Below the pieces are notes generated by a model. It searched no databases and was not told the DNA's origin. It saw only the letters and a list, made by a program, of their open reading frames with translations. From positions 58,937,946 through 59,001,945 of the forward strand of contig CM063110.1 in the NCBI GenBank assembly GCA_031841125.1: DNA of 64,000 nt, in the 5' to 3' direction. A program made the position numbers and the translations under genes. Source of the DNA: Acanthococcus lagerstroemiae (lineage: Eukaryota > Arthropoda > Insecta > Hemiptera > Eriococcidae). This document shows positions 33,597-45,470 of this stretch, piece by piece (the first letter of the stretch is position 1; each line of letters starts with the position of its first letter).

Positions 33597-34620
33597 ATAG
33601 TGGCCGCCTCTAGAGTCAGCGGAGGCAAAGTTATCGTCTTTTTAAGCTCTAAGCAACTCGCCCAAAACTTTCAAAAAGAACATGGCGGCTTCCATCTAGG
33701 CGATATCTTCTTTCCGTCCAAAGAATTGAAGGTCCCGGCTACAAAACTGATCATTTCAAACGTGTCACCAACCATACCCAACGCTGTACTCGAAGAGATT
33801 CTCGTCCACAAACTTCATTTGAAGCTGGTCTCTCCGATATCGTATCTCTGAGTCAACCCCAAAAATGACGTTTTTGGCCACATAATCAGCTGGCGACGCC
33901 AAGTTTACCTCTCATCAAACGCCGATTGCTCACAAATACCCTCATCCACAGAATTATTACACGCCAATCGTACTTATCGCATCTTTATCTCATCCGACAA
34001 CTTAGCCTGCTTCACATGCGGACTCAGGGGTCACAGAGCTGAAGAATGCTCCCAAACACTCGAAGACGAAGTAGAAGATTGCTTCTCGCCAGCCTTTCAA
34101 ACCACTGACGTACAGACCGAAAATATTCTTCCCACGAATGACTTTCCACCTCTAGCAGCCAAAAGAACCCCACCCTCCATCGGTTCCAACTCTTCCAAAT
34201 ACAAAGACGCACCCTAATCGAGCTGGACAACACTCCATCACAAGATTCTTTAGCCCAATATTAAACCAAAAAGGAGAAAACAGACGATACTCCAAATGAT
34301 ATTACGCCGCTGACAGCAAAACAACTATGTAATAGAACAGCTCAAACCTTTATATGCCGGTCAAACGAAATACAAACCACCGGTAACCGTTGAAATCCTA
34401 GCGACCTTCATCGATTCATGCAAAAATCCAACCAAAGCCGCCGCAACAAACATGCAAACACTCAACATCCACGCCAATCAATTAGCCCAACTACTTCAAA
34501 AATGTCACCCCATCGTCCACAACGCTAAATCCAAAAGCCGAATCTTGCGCATCCTGACCGCAATCACCAGAAAACCGGACGTCAAACCTAACTCCGCTCT
34601 CCGTAATCGTCATTATGTTG
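33597..34620 (+). pseudogene. LINE ORF1 (gag-like RNA-binding protein)
   Basis: Gag-like ORF1, which would bind the element RNA. Reads VAASRVSGGKVIVFLSSKQL, then PATKLIISNVSPTIPNAVLE. One stop (33849-33851) and VFGHIISWRRQVYLS follow, then a CCHC knuckle CFTCGLRGHRAEEC (34008-34049). The tail contains LNIHANQLAQLLQ. At least three stops or shifts interrupt it. The N-terminus is missing, and the first residues of the open stretch (from 33534) are antisense RTE. Confidence 0.7.
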
Positions 34621-37600
34621 CTAATATTAAACTGGAATTGTAATCGCTTTTACTCACACCACGAAGATCTCAAACTCCTTATTCATATTTACACTTCACA
34701 AATCCTATGTCCCCAAGAAACTCACTTCAAAACTAACTTTTCATCCTCTCTCCCAAATTATACATCCCACTCTAACTGGCCAGCTGATAACGTGGTCGCC
34801 CATGGAGGAGTCACCATAGCAGTTTCTCACAAACTGTGTGCAGACAGAATCAATCTCCACACAAATCTCCAAGCTGTCGCAGTTCAAATTCTTGCGCCAA
34901 ATCATCTCACCGTCTGCAACATCTAACCTTCCTGCCAACACTCCACTCGCACAAGCGGACCTCGAAGCGCTCCGGGAACAACTTTCACGCCCATTTGTAC
35001 TAACTCGAGACTTCAACTCTCATCACTCAATGCTGGACAGCAACAGGACCAACTCCAGAGGCAAAATACTGCACAAAATATTGGACACACTCAATGTCAC
35101 TCTCCTCAACCATCGAGCCACACACTCCAACTCCACTTATCGCACCTGGTCCCTCTTAGATTCAGCACCGCACAACTAAGCAGCCAACTAGTCGTCCAGT
35201 ATCACACAGACATGGCTGGCAGCGACCATATCCCCCTCGTCGTTGAATTACTACAAAACCCACCCAACCACGAACCATCTTTCACAACTTCAAAGCTGAA
35301 CCATCGGAAAATAGACTGAAAACTCTACTATAAAACAAGCGCCTCAATCATCACTGCTCCAATCACAAACCCAGAAGAAGCAACCCAATTCATCACCACA
35401 ACACTCCTAGACATATCACACAAATGCACACGTCACCCACAGAATACATGTTCCTTGGTGGAACGCAGCTTCCTCCATCGCCCTACAAAATAGAAAAAAC
35501 GCACTACGACAACTCGGAAGAAACTCCACGCCAGAAAATGACATATCCTTCAAAAAAGTGAGAGCCAAAGCTAATCTGGAATTCAAGATAGCCAAAAAGC
35601 ACTCGTTGCAGCTATATGTTTCAAGTATCACCAAAAATACTCCACTTGCCGAAGTATGGAACAAAATACGGGCAATAGAAAAGAAACGAGCATTCTACAT
35701 CCCCACCGCCTTCATATCCGGAGATCAGCGACCTCATACATCGTCCACAGACATAGCCGAATCCTTTGTTGATTCTTTCGCAAAGGCTTCAAACCGTTCA
35801 ACAGCCCCACTATACTTTACCAACTCTCTTACAACCACAACTCACCTACGACGAACTACAATTAGCCATTCGACACACCAAATCAGCAAGTCCAGGACCA
35901 AACGAAATCCACATTTCGATGATCAAAAACGTACACCCCAAACTTCTCCGCCTCTTCAACACCATCTAGAACACTGAATAATTTTCTCAAGCATGGCGAC
36001 ACGCAATCATCATACCACTTCTCAAACCAGACAAACCTCCACACCTCATCGACAGCTACAGGCCCATCTCACGCACCTCCGTACTCTGCAAGCTCCTAGA
36101 AAAAATAGTCAACGCTCGGCTCCAACGCAGTCTTTCCGCAGAAAAACTAATGTCTCCTCAACAATCTGGATTTCAACCCGGCCGATCAACAGAAGAAGAA
36201 CATGCTTTCTTTTCCAGCTCCATCTTCGAAGCCGTCTCCCGCTGCCATCATGTACTAGCCGTCTTCTTCGATCTACAAAAAAAGTCTTTGACACCACCTA
36301 GAAAATACAAATCACCGAACAACTATACAAATGGGATATCAAAGGCCGTATACTTCTCTTTATCCAGCAGTTCCTCACCAACCGAAGCTGCAAAGTTCGT
36401 CTTGGTCACACCATCTCCTCAAGTCAAACACTAGCCAAGGGAGTTCCTTAAGGTTCCGTTCTAAGTCCCAAACTCTTTAACATAGGTTTCAGCAGCATTT
36501 GTGAAGAAATAGCAACACCCGTAAAATCAGCTCTCTTCGCAGATGACTTAAACATTTTCATTTCCAGCAATCGCCACAAAAAGGAACACGTCAGCTCCAA
36601 GAAACAGTAAACAAACTCGAATCCTGGACTTCACGGCATGGCCTAGAATTTTCAGCTACAAAAACTAACGTCATACACTTCTGCAAAGCACACACCTATC
36701 AACATTCCATCAGTATCACTTCAAATGGAACTTCCCTTCCTATTCCACCTACAATCAAATATCTCGGACTTCACTTCGATCAATGACTCACCTTCAGACA
36801 TCATATTACAGAACTCAAGAAATCCTGCCACTCACGTCTCAACCTTCTCAGAAAACTAGCACACACATCCTACGGCGCCGATACAACATCTTTACTACGC
36901 ATCTATCGTTCACTTATCCGTTCAAAATGCGACTACGAACTTGCCATCTACTCAGCAGCAACCAAAACTGATTTAAACAAACTGAACGCCATTCACCATC
37001 GAGCACTACACCTGGCCAGTGGTGCTTTCCCCACCACAGCCTGCTCCAATCTCTATTTTCTCCGCAACGAACTTCCACCAGACCTTTGCCGACAACTACT
37101 TCTTCTTCGCTTCATCATCCGCATCAACAAATCCACACGAACGCTATTTCAACTGGAGGAAATCAACGATCCACAATTGGAAACGCTTTGCACCTACATT
37201 AGAAACTGCTCTAGAAACTCTCGGAATTCCATTATCAACGCTGATTAACCCAGAAGCAACCCATCTCATCAACACAGTCATCGCAGCAGAATGGTCTCAA
37301 CGCTGGCAAGTTCAACATTCCACGCGTCAACTTCGATCCATCTTCGACACCCCAGGAACAGTCATCCACTCCACTGGTCATCGTAGACGCGATGTCATTC
37401 TCACCCGACTACTCACTGGCCACACTCGTGTTACTCGTGAATTCCTCCTCAACACATCACCTCCTTCAATATGCTCTCAATGTCATTTTCCACTCAAAGT
37501 TCCACACCTCCTACTGGAGTGCCCAATCCTCACGTCTCTACGCTTCCATCTCCTCAATCCCTTTACACTCGAAAATCTTTTCCAAATCGTAACATCCGAC

Positions 37601-37648
37601 CTACTAATCCACCATCTTCAAAAAACCAACATCTACGCACAATTGTAA
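34600..37648 (+). pseudogene. LINE ORF2 (endonuclease-reverse transcriptase)
   Basis: Endonuclease: LILNWNCNRFYSHHEDLKLL, ILCPQETHFK, GGVTIAVSHKL, a GDFN-like segment reading TRDFNSHHSML, and GSDHIPLVVELL. Reverse transcriptase: AWRHAIIIPLLKPDKPPHLI, SYRPISRTSVLCKLLEKIV, MSPQQSGFQPGRSTEEEH, VFFDLQK, GVP-stop-GSVLSPKLFN and catalytic ALFADDLNIF (about 36525-36555). Then IKYLGLHFD and LNLLRKLAHTSYGADTTSLL. The C-terminus ends RRRDVILTRLLTGHTRVTRE, ICSQCHFPLKVPHLLLECP at 37648. Many frameshifts and stops. No RNase H domain is visible between the thumb and the C-terminal Cys block. Clade within the Jockey/I group not decided. Confidence 0.85.
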
Positions 37649-37852
37649 CACGCAATTACTCATAAATTGTGCATACTATGCATTAATTTCTTTTTTATAC
37701 TACTTGAGGCAATGTTTACATTGGTGTTTTACAGACGACAAGAAGCGCCTATCATTCATGCATCGAGTGCTAACAAAACCTGCGTGTAAAGTAAACGCCC
37801 CTCAATGTAAAGCGTTTTTACATGAAAAAATTGCTGGCCAGTAATTTCGTAT

Positions 37853-37926
37853 CGGGGAATCGAACCTGCGTCCATTGAAACATTTGACTGAAATGTAGCG
37901 ATTGTCTCTAACCACTTGGCCACGGA
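37853..37926 (-). tRNA. tRNA-like sequence, probably a SINE head or tRNA pseudogene
   Basis: The minus strand has an A-box TGGCCAAGTGGTTAGAGAC and a B-box GGTTCGATTCC with tRNA-like spacing (about 45 bases). The sequences expected to form the acceptor stem do not pair and the anticodon arm is poor. The best reading is a tRNA-derived internal Pol III promoter of a SINE rather than a working tRNA. Confidence 0.5.
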
Positions 37927-38254
37927 GCGAATTATGAAAAAGCCACTTAAGAACGCATTTAAATATTCACGATGTAGTACAGCTGTTACCCTTCATTGTT
38001 AACCGTCGTTACGTTTTTGCTGGCCACTACCTGTGTATGCTGTTTGTGCACGTGAACAAAAAACTGAAGACAAGACTGTGATACTGTACTTTGTAGTAAT
38101 TAACTGAGCAAATTAAATTTTTGAATTAATTATGCACACGAAAATCACCTGTATATAATTAAGAAAAAAAATAAAAAAATAAAAAAAAATACAGACTATG
38201 ACAGCGATAAACATTGCCGCTTCTGATCAAATAGTCTAAAAAATATTACTACAA

Positions 38255-38354
38255 CAAGAGTCAAAAGTGAGTTTACGTGACTTGGGAATTGCTCGCTCGC
38301 TACGCCCGTTCGCAAACTTTCCCTCACTATGTAAACACTCACTTTTGACTCTTG
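38255..38354. mobile_element. 100-bp hairpin MITE
   Basis: Ends are an exact inverted repeat of 17 bp: CAAGAGTCAAAAGTGAG and CTCACTTTTGACTCTTG. They continue imperfectly through TTTACGTGA / TCACTATGTAAA. The GC-richer centre has CGCTCGCTACGCCCGTTCGC. No gene. It lies within or next to the minus-strand RTE piece. Confidence 0.65.
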
Positions 38355-38379
38355 AAATAAAAAAATTGTCAAATTGTCA

Positions 38380-38819
38380 TTTTTATATATTTTTTTGAAA
38401 GGAAGTAGTTTCTTCTTTTAGAATATAATCAAAATTTTTTGTCAAACTTAGCGTTAATTCATCGGCAAATAGCTTCAACTCATAACTGCCTCTTTGTCCG
38501 AGCCTACTGCTCTACCAGGTTTCAACTTTCCCAGGACGGATAAGATCTCGTTTTCCATGAAAGGGGGAACCCCCTCCTTGTTATTCAGTCCTATAGTAAC
38601 CTCCGCAATTTGTTCATTTTGATTTTTACTGTATAACTTACTACAGAAGTCGGTTGCTACGTGGACGATTTTGTTCCTATCGTAGACAAATCTATCTTCG
38701 TTATTTTTAATTTTTGAAATAATAATCTGATCCTGAAAAATTTCACGTTTTGCTTTTTTCACTGATCCTGTCCGCTTTATGATTTCAAGCATCATTATCG
38801 TATACTTGTAAGTTCGCAA
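38380..38819 (-). pseudogene. RTE linker and start of reverse transcriptase
   Basis: Reads MLEIIKRTGSVKKAKREIFQ, then FVYDRNKIVHVATDFCSKLY, then ENEILSVLGKLKPGRAVGSD. After a frameshift ELKLFADELTLSLTKNFDYI and LKEETTSFQKN follow, which is the decayed PNEFLK...LTKLFN-x-IL segment. It parallels 10737-11090. It ends near the 100-bp hairpin; the next RTE motif (NYRPISL) is found on the same strand at 33.6 kb, beyond a plus-strand LINE. Confidence 0.75.
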
Positions 38820-40413
38820 CGCGATTTATTCGAACGAATCAAAAGACACGTTAAAAACCAACGAAAGCAGGCGTAATAATTAACTGATTTACATGAAATC
38901 AAAACTTATCATTAGTCTTAAATAACCAACAAATAATAATGATAACGTAGCGAAATCAGTGTAGCCAAGTTACGTACTGACGATACTTATGGATTATCCG
39001 TGTCCTTAATTGTGCTGTGACGAGCGTTTCCAGTTTACTATTATTTACTCGTAAACCACTTGATGTTTGACCTACTTTTTTTTCTTTTCTTTCATTCTTT
39101 CTTTTTTTCCCCCATTTGTATTCTCAAAAATGTATCAGATACTTCAAATTACCACACGTACATCGTTGCCAAACGAAGCTGATTTGCTTCGAATGCAATT
39201 CACGAAATAATTTACCTAACAATACGAACTTTTCTTCTACTCGTAGTTTCACCAACGCTGGTGGATGTTGCTAGTTGTCTTCAGCTCTTCGCCCCGATAA
39301 AACCCGCGTCGAATTTATTTTTAGAAAAATTACCTTTCGTGCTTTTCCTGTACTAAAAGTGTCTGTCGCCGGTTATCTAGCTGAGCTGGATAAATGACCA
39401 GTTACACATGTCGCGTCGAATGCAGCGCGCTCTTCTTCGTATTAATTGAAGCCTAATTTCTTCGCAGCGCAAAATAAATACCTAGTAATTCGGCAAGAAG
39501 GCAACATTTAGCGTTACTAGGTGGCCATCAAATCATTAATCAAAGCAGGATACGACCATTTGTTACTGGTAACGCTACGTCGAAGCAGTGACGTCAAATG
39601 TATGGCTCCCGCGGGAGCTGAACTCGTGCTCGTTTTCTGAAACGCATACAGGTAAAAACGAATGTATGCTCTTAAACTAAACCTAACTTTGATTACATTG
39701 AGGGCTTTCGACGGTGCTTTCATACGCTCATTCAGAGATAAGGTGTCATGTTGAGGGAAGGCTTCGAAAAATACTGAAAAACTATTCCTGTAGCGTAGCA
39801 GAAATGATGTGCTTTGGTATGAAAATAATTTCGAAAAACGTAAATACACAGCGAAAGGGTAGTTTCCGGATACGCTCCGTCAATGGAGAAGTACACAGTT
39901 CCTTCTTGTGGGTACGCCATTCAGTGCACGAAATGTGGAAGGGTTACACAGTGGCTGTTCAAAAAGACAGCTCTGCTCGAGTAATTCAAACATTGAAATT
40001 GGCATTTCTAAAAGAGCAGACCTGTAGCCATAGGAGGAAGGCATTTGCCGCGCTGGCTACTTCGTTTGTTCCCTTTGAAAAACACAAAATTTGTTGTTAT
40101 TCCTTTCCTCCTTCTATTTAAACTAATTTGGCCCCTCGAAAGTGTAGTAGTTGTCTACTCTTGACATCCTTCTCTTGGGTGATACCTGGCCGTGCTTAAG
40201 CGTAAAAAAGTAATAAAAAAAGGACTCTCTATGAGGTTATATATTGTTAAAATCGCGATCAAAAACACCTAGGAAAAGGCAAACTCCGATAGATAAATTT
40301 TGTTGAAAGCAATGAAAAACTACAACAGATGTAGCTTTTCCAAATATTAATATTACTGTTCCAACATGATATAACTTTTCCAGACGTTAAAAGCTCCCCA
40401 TGTAAAACTTAAA
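38820..40413. other. Stretch without a recognisable gene
   Basis: Overlapping open stretches on both strands at 39517-40121 (110 and 135 codons) match nothing known and contradict each other. No repeats detected. Confidence 0.45.
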
Positions 40414-41123
40414 GGTGGGTTATTCTCCTCCCATTTCTTATAAATGGTAATTTGAGTAAATTTTAGTATTGATGATCAGTCATCATCCAAACTAATTTGA
40501 ACAACTATTATCCCCATTCAAACTATCTTTTGACATTTGTTTCCCAACAGTAAACGTAGTTATTAAGGCGAAACAGTTTTAACGCGAGTCTTCTGGAAGA
40601 GTTCTTCAGAAGTTTTGATTCCTAAAAAAGTTTAGAACAGACTTTATAAGATTCTAAAAGCGTTCTAGAAAACGTCTGTGTGAGTCTGAAAAAAATCTCG
40701 AAGATCTTAAAGAGTCTCAAACAAATTTGAAAACTCATAGACATCTTAATCGAGCTTGGGATGTTGAAGAGCGTTAAACACAATCTTTAAATATTATGTT
40801 CTACTTCGAATTCGAATGCAGCAACAACATAGCTAGAGTGTTAATATAATTGCATATCTGCGACGCCGTGAATATTCCACTAATATCTGAATTATCTCGA
40901 AATGTTAATAAAATTGCACACTCGAAACGCCGTAAATACGTCATGACGCTGTTTAGGTTCGTTCTAAATATTAACAGGAAATGGAGCGTGATCAACGCTT
41001 TTAGGATGAGCCGCAGATGTCGAACCCCATCGATTTTTATTGGGATCTGATTTGGTTCTTTATCTAGTGTAACTGTAGTCGAGTTCGGTTTCTTCCTTTT
41101 TCAGTTTCAAGAGTTCGGGTTCT
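40414..41123 (+). repeat. Dispersed repeat G, copy 2
   Basis: Matches 21021-21726 over its whole length in the same orientation. It lacks a CAGTTTGTTACTTATTAGTT-like stretch and has an extra about 25 bp near 40640 (AGACTTTATAAGATTCTAAA). Ends are shared to within a few bases. Confidence 0.8.
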
Positions 41124-43337
41124 AGTCCAGTGAAGTGGTGTTTTAAAAGGGGAAAAAATGTAATCAAAGGTTTCTCTTCAGGATTGGGTAGGTACTGGTC
41201 TCCAAAATATGGGGTGAAAATGCATGACTCCTACCTCGAGTCAGTCCGTATTCACAGGGGGCAACGACGTCCAAATTTCAGTTTTTTCGAATTATCTCGA
41301 TAATAACGCGTGATGTGAAAAAATTTGAAGAGTAATAAATTATTTAACATAAAATTCCCTACAAAAATGGTTCCCTACATTTTCTTCCTAAAACGCATAG
41401 TGAATCTGTAATATAACGTTTAACTGCAGGTATCATCAAGTGAAGTGCTGTGCGGTTGCATATGTTGTTCGGCAGCCGCGGAAGACACGTTTTGTGACGA
41501 ATTTCGCTCCTTCTCACCCCCGGTACATGTATTAACGACATTTGAAGACCATTCTTGCAATTCTGTTACTTTCCCTTCCATTGTATGCTACCACTCATGA
41601 ATTGGACTGTTTCGAGACTTTCTAAAAAAATCAATATGCGGTGACCCTCTCTCTTCTTCAATGTAAATTTTCGTGTAAATCGTGCTGCTTAGCTACTGTA
41701 TGCGTAGGGCGTAGTGCGATGGGAGCGTCTAACAAACGTCTTTTGTCTCCTGAATTCCTGTATTTTCGGTAGGTGATCTTTTCAAATCATGTTCTTCTTC
41801 TTATTCTCATGTCTCACTCCTCTCTTTTCTCCCTCGATCGACCAGGTAGGATATCCGTTTAGTACAGTTATAGTTTATGCTTAGCCCTCACGAAGATCTA
41901 CTTTTACCAACACATCTGCTTTCTACACACTATCATTTTTTGATCTCAAATGCCCTCGCTATGATCCGGACCAAATACTTCTCGTCAAAATCTCGAAAAC
42001 CCCGGAAGCAGAATAATAAGCGTGGGAAATTTTATATGTTAGGACACTTTCCTCAACTATTTTGAGTAAACCACTGCGTGTTCTTTCCCCCTCCCTCCCT
42101 CCACTGAATCTCCTTATTTGCCAGCGTGTAACGTTGGAGACAATATTTTGAAGACTGAAATTCCTTATTCCTATGGCCTGATGCCGTATAGAATAACAGC
42201 CTGCACAAATTTTTTTCGCTCAAAATTTCCATCTTTGTCATTTGTTTTATAATTTTTACGTGTTTTTTCGATTATGTCGGGGGAATTTTCCGTTCCGAGC
42301 TTAATTAGTTATCTAAAGTTACGACCGCACAGTCGAGAACTATATCGTGGCAACTTGGTCGAGGAAGATTAGAATAAATAATTAAAAATGATTTCCATGA
42401 CAACAAGACTTCCTTTACAAAAGTGAACCTCACAAAAGATATTAATTCCGCCTGTATTCTTTTAAGTTTGCTGTATAATGCGTTTCAAAATCTGTTTGGT
42501 AAAAGGTCCTTAAGATTGGTGAATTCCGGCATTAATTTACCTATCTTCATTTGATAAAGAAATAATTACCGCGGTACGATAGCGGTTTATTTAATTAAAT
42601 TTCTTCTCTTATTAGCACTGGAAGGAGGGAAGGAGAGACGGCTTACAGCTGCTTTGTCACAATCAGAAGGGCTTAGAAAGAGACTCAGCTTTTGAAAAAT
42701 ACTATTTCTAGATGCTATTATGCGGTGTAACGGAAATTCGACGAATAAGTTTGGTCCATCATCATCAGTGTGTTTCTTTTTGTTTTAGCTGTTCTATATG
42801 TTGAAAAAGCGAATTCACGAAGTATAATACAGAACTGGGTCTCTGTAGCGAGCGCAGGAAAGCGAGGGAGCCGAGGGCATGAGTGCTGTTTCTCTTTATG
42901 ATTAACTTCTGCTTGCACACTATATTGTTAATGGTGTTTGCTCAGAACCAGGCGAATGTTTGAATTAAAATATCTTCCCGTATACTGATATACTGTCCGC
43001 AACATTTACACGATATTGAAGAGCAGCTTGAAAGCGAAAAATAAGGGTAAGTTTATGTAGCTCGTGCAATGACTAGATGGCCATTAAAGCCGAACGTTAG
43101 TATCGGATATTTATACGTACGCAGAGTAAAAAGATGAAAATGTAAAATCAAACGAACGCGAAAATTTATAAGGGACGTGTAATGGAAAACCCCATTCCTT
43201 GGCTTCTCTCGAATGCTATACCGTTGTACTCGCTGCTTTCTTTCTTCGACCCAATTGCCAGGATTTAATTACCGAGAGTTTCTCCGAGTAATTTTATTCG
43301 AGTGTCGAGCTGCCATCCACTTGATTAATGTCTCCCC
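41124..43337. other. Stretch without a recognisable gene
   Basis: No recognisable protein, repeat or RNA gene. All open stretches are under 70 codons. Confidence 0.5.
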
Positions 43338-44428
43338 TTACATGTGACCTAACGTTACCGTTGCCACCCAATCTATTCAACTGCGCTCTAGAAGAGGCGA
43401 TGCGCCAAATGGAGTGGACTCACTGGAATGAAAAGGAGGAAGATGGGGAAGGGAGAGGGGTCAGGATAGATGGAGAGTACTTATGCAACCTAAGATTCGC
43501 GGACGATGTAGTTCTTCTTGCAACTGACTTGAACGACCTGAAAGATAATGTTCTAGAGTTTACAACCGCTTGTAAGCAAGCAGGACTATCAGTGAATATG
43601 AGTAAGACAAAACTGCTCTCTAACGCATGCTCAACTCCTTTGGAAATAGATGGCGAAAAATTGAAAATGCAAGCGAACTTAAGTATCTAGGGCAAATAAT
43701 TTCTTTCACGGGCGCCAGGAGTAAGGAAATTTCAAACAGAGTCAGAAGTGGTTGGCGCAAATTTTGGCAGTTGAAGGAAATATTCAAAAGTAAAATGCCG
43801 ACCGGAGCTAAGGCGGAGGTCTGGAGGAGCTGTGTGCAACCAACAATGACGTATGGAGCACAGACCTGGGCACTGATAAAAGCCAATGTAAACCGACTTC
43901 GGGTCACGCAACGGGGGATGGAAAGGAGCATGTTGGGTAAAAAAATAAGGGACAAAATTGAAAATTCGAAAATTAGAGAGCTGACAAAATTGAAAGATTT
44001 GGGTGTAACCACAAAAATTTTTAAATGGAATTATGCAGGCCATATTATGAGACAGGAGAATGGTAGGTGGGAAAGAAGGGTGGTGGGTGGGGTCCATACG
44101 GGCATACCAGAAGGGTGGGGAGATCCACCACCAGATGGCGCCAAGAACCGCAAAAAGAGCTTGGCCCAACATGGAGAAGACAGACCCAGGACAGAAAGGT
44201 GTGGAAGAAAAAAGGGGAGGCTTATGCCCAAAAATGGGCGGGAAGAGAAAAAAAAAGGGAAGGACGGAGGGGGAGTTCCCCCCACCGGCTGCGGCACTTG
44301 AAGAAAGTATCAATGTTAAGAAATCTTGATTGTATAATTTCTTAGATATAAAGGTGTAATTGTGTGCTACCAAATAAAGCAGTTTTCAGTTTCAGTTCAG
44401 TTCAGTTACATGTGACCTAACGTTACCG
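43338..44428 (+). mobile_element. 5'-truncated RTE LINE with target-site duplication
   Basis: The 23 bases at 43338-43360 are repeated exactly at 44406-44428 (both start TTACATGTGACC). They flank a segment that begins inside the reverse transcriptase and ends in a TTCAG tandem tail (about 44386-44404). The last three bases may be shared with the LINE by chance, so the duplication is 19-23 bp. Exact duplications and few coding breaks make this the youngest LINE insertion in the window. Confidence 0.9.
43361..44275 (+). pseudogene. RTE reverse transcriptase C-terminal half
   Basis: Begins PLPPNLFNCALEEAMRQMEW (the DPLSP-x-LFN motif, cut). Then GVRIDGEYLCNLRFADDVVL with the catalytic FADD (about 43495-43515), and AGLSVNMSKTKLLSN. 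After a frameshift near 43690 come ELKYLGQIISF, GWRKFWQLKEIFKSKMPTGA, VQPTMTYGAQTWAL, RVTQRGMERSMLG and FKWNYAGHIMR. A second frameshift near 44060-44100 leads to the terminal GRSTTRWRQEPQKELGPTW and KVWKKKGEAYAQKWAG. Only two shifts separate it from an open frame, but the N-terminal two thirds is absent. Confidence 0.9.
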
Positions 44429-45096
44429 CCACCCATTTTATCTCGCTGGTATTTACACCGACACTTTCGTCCATTATTCGCAATCGTGTAGCTAAGTAAA
44501 CTCTTGCCAAAAAAAAAAAAAAAGAAAAAAAAAAGTTGAAAATAGACTGCCATTGGTTGTATATAACCACTAATGTCCGTTATTATCCACATTCTCGAAA
44601 ATAGGGGACTACTCTCTGATCTTGTTCCTTATCATGTGATAGTATTTTCGCAACATTTTCAGCGATTTTCAATTTCCGTCACACGGGGTGACTTTGCTCA
44701 CTTACCCCTGTACTTCCAAGTTTGACGTACTCCACAAAATGTAAAAAAAACCGAGTTAGAGAATCCGGATATTTTCTGTTGTTTTGGATTTTGGCAGGAA
44801 ATTGTGAAATAGGTACATTCCTCAACAGATTGTGACACCTCGCCTCACAAATTTTTTCACAAAATTATGAAATAAGTGCGCCAGTTGGTACCGCGATTGG
44901 CACATGTTCATGGATGAATGTGAAAGAAAGTTGTATATTAAAAATGCCAAGTGACCCCAAATAATTATACCATATATGCAAAAAATCAAGGGATGTTAGT
45001 CATAAGAACTGTACCACGACAGTCTGCAACTAACAGGCCGGAGGCCACAACTTGGCAACTTTTTGTGAGAAGGCCGACTCTAACGCAGTATCTTGT
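44429..45096. other. Stretch without a recognisable gene
   Basis: A-rich run at 44510-44535; otherwise nothing supported. Confidence 0.5.
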
Positions 45097-45435
45097 GGGA
45101 CTTCCACGCTTCTGTATCAATTACTCGAGAATTACGCACTTTTAGAAAAAAAAAAAAGTTAGAATTAAAATTAAAGATAATACAATTCTCGTTCTATTGA
45201 GTGTTTTTTCATGGAAATAGAATAGAAGGAGCACAAGTTATCACTTCAAATACAATGGGATCTTAGGAGACTTTCACTTTCTTCTATTAATTACTTGAGA
45301 ATCACGCACTTTTAGGAAAAATAAGTAAGAAGTAAAATTGAAGATCATAAACTTTTCGTTCTAATGAGCGTATTTTCAAGGAAATGGAATATAACAAACG
45401 CAAGTTATCACTATAAATATAATTGGATGTTGAAA
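45097..45435. repeat. Tandem duplication, ~170-bp unit
   Basis: TTACTCGAGAATTACGCACTTTTAG-like text at 45121 recurs at 45291. Both are followed by AATTnAAGAT, a CGTTCTA word and AAGTTATCACT. Two diverged copies lie directly before the foldback element. Confidence 0.65.
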
Positions 45436-45470
45436 ATTGAGAATGTAGGTTTTTTTCTCTTGGTAGATCG

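Larger units (their letters stand above)
33597..37720 (+). mobile_element. Jockey/I-group LINE, 5'-truncated, decayed
   Basis: Two coding regions in the usual order: a gag-like protein with a zinc knuckle, then endonuclease-reverse transcriptase. The start at 33597 coincides with the end of an RTE fragment. The 3' boundary is uncertain (coding ends 37648; no poly(A) tail is obvious). Base use (C-rich third positions, few long T-runs) differs from the AT-rich surroundings. Confidence 0.8.

Noticed and set aside
39517..40121. Overlapping open frames on both strands
   Set aside because: Mutually exclusive, no motifs, no start or splice context.
43732..44373. 213-codon minus-strand open frame
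   Set aside because: Antisense to the RTE reverse transcriptase, which has clear family motifs on the plus strand.
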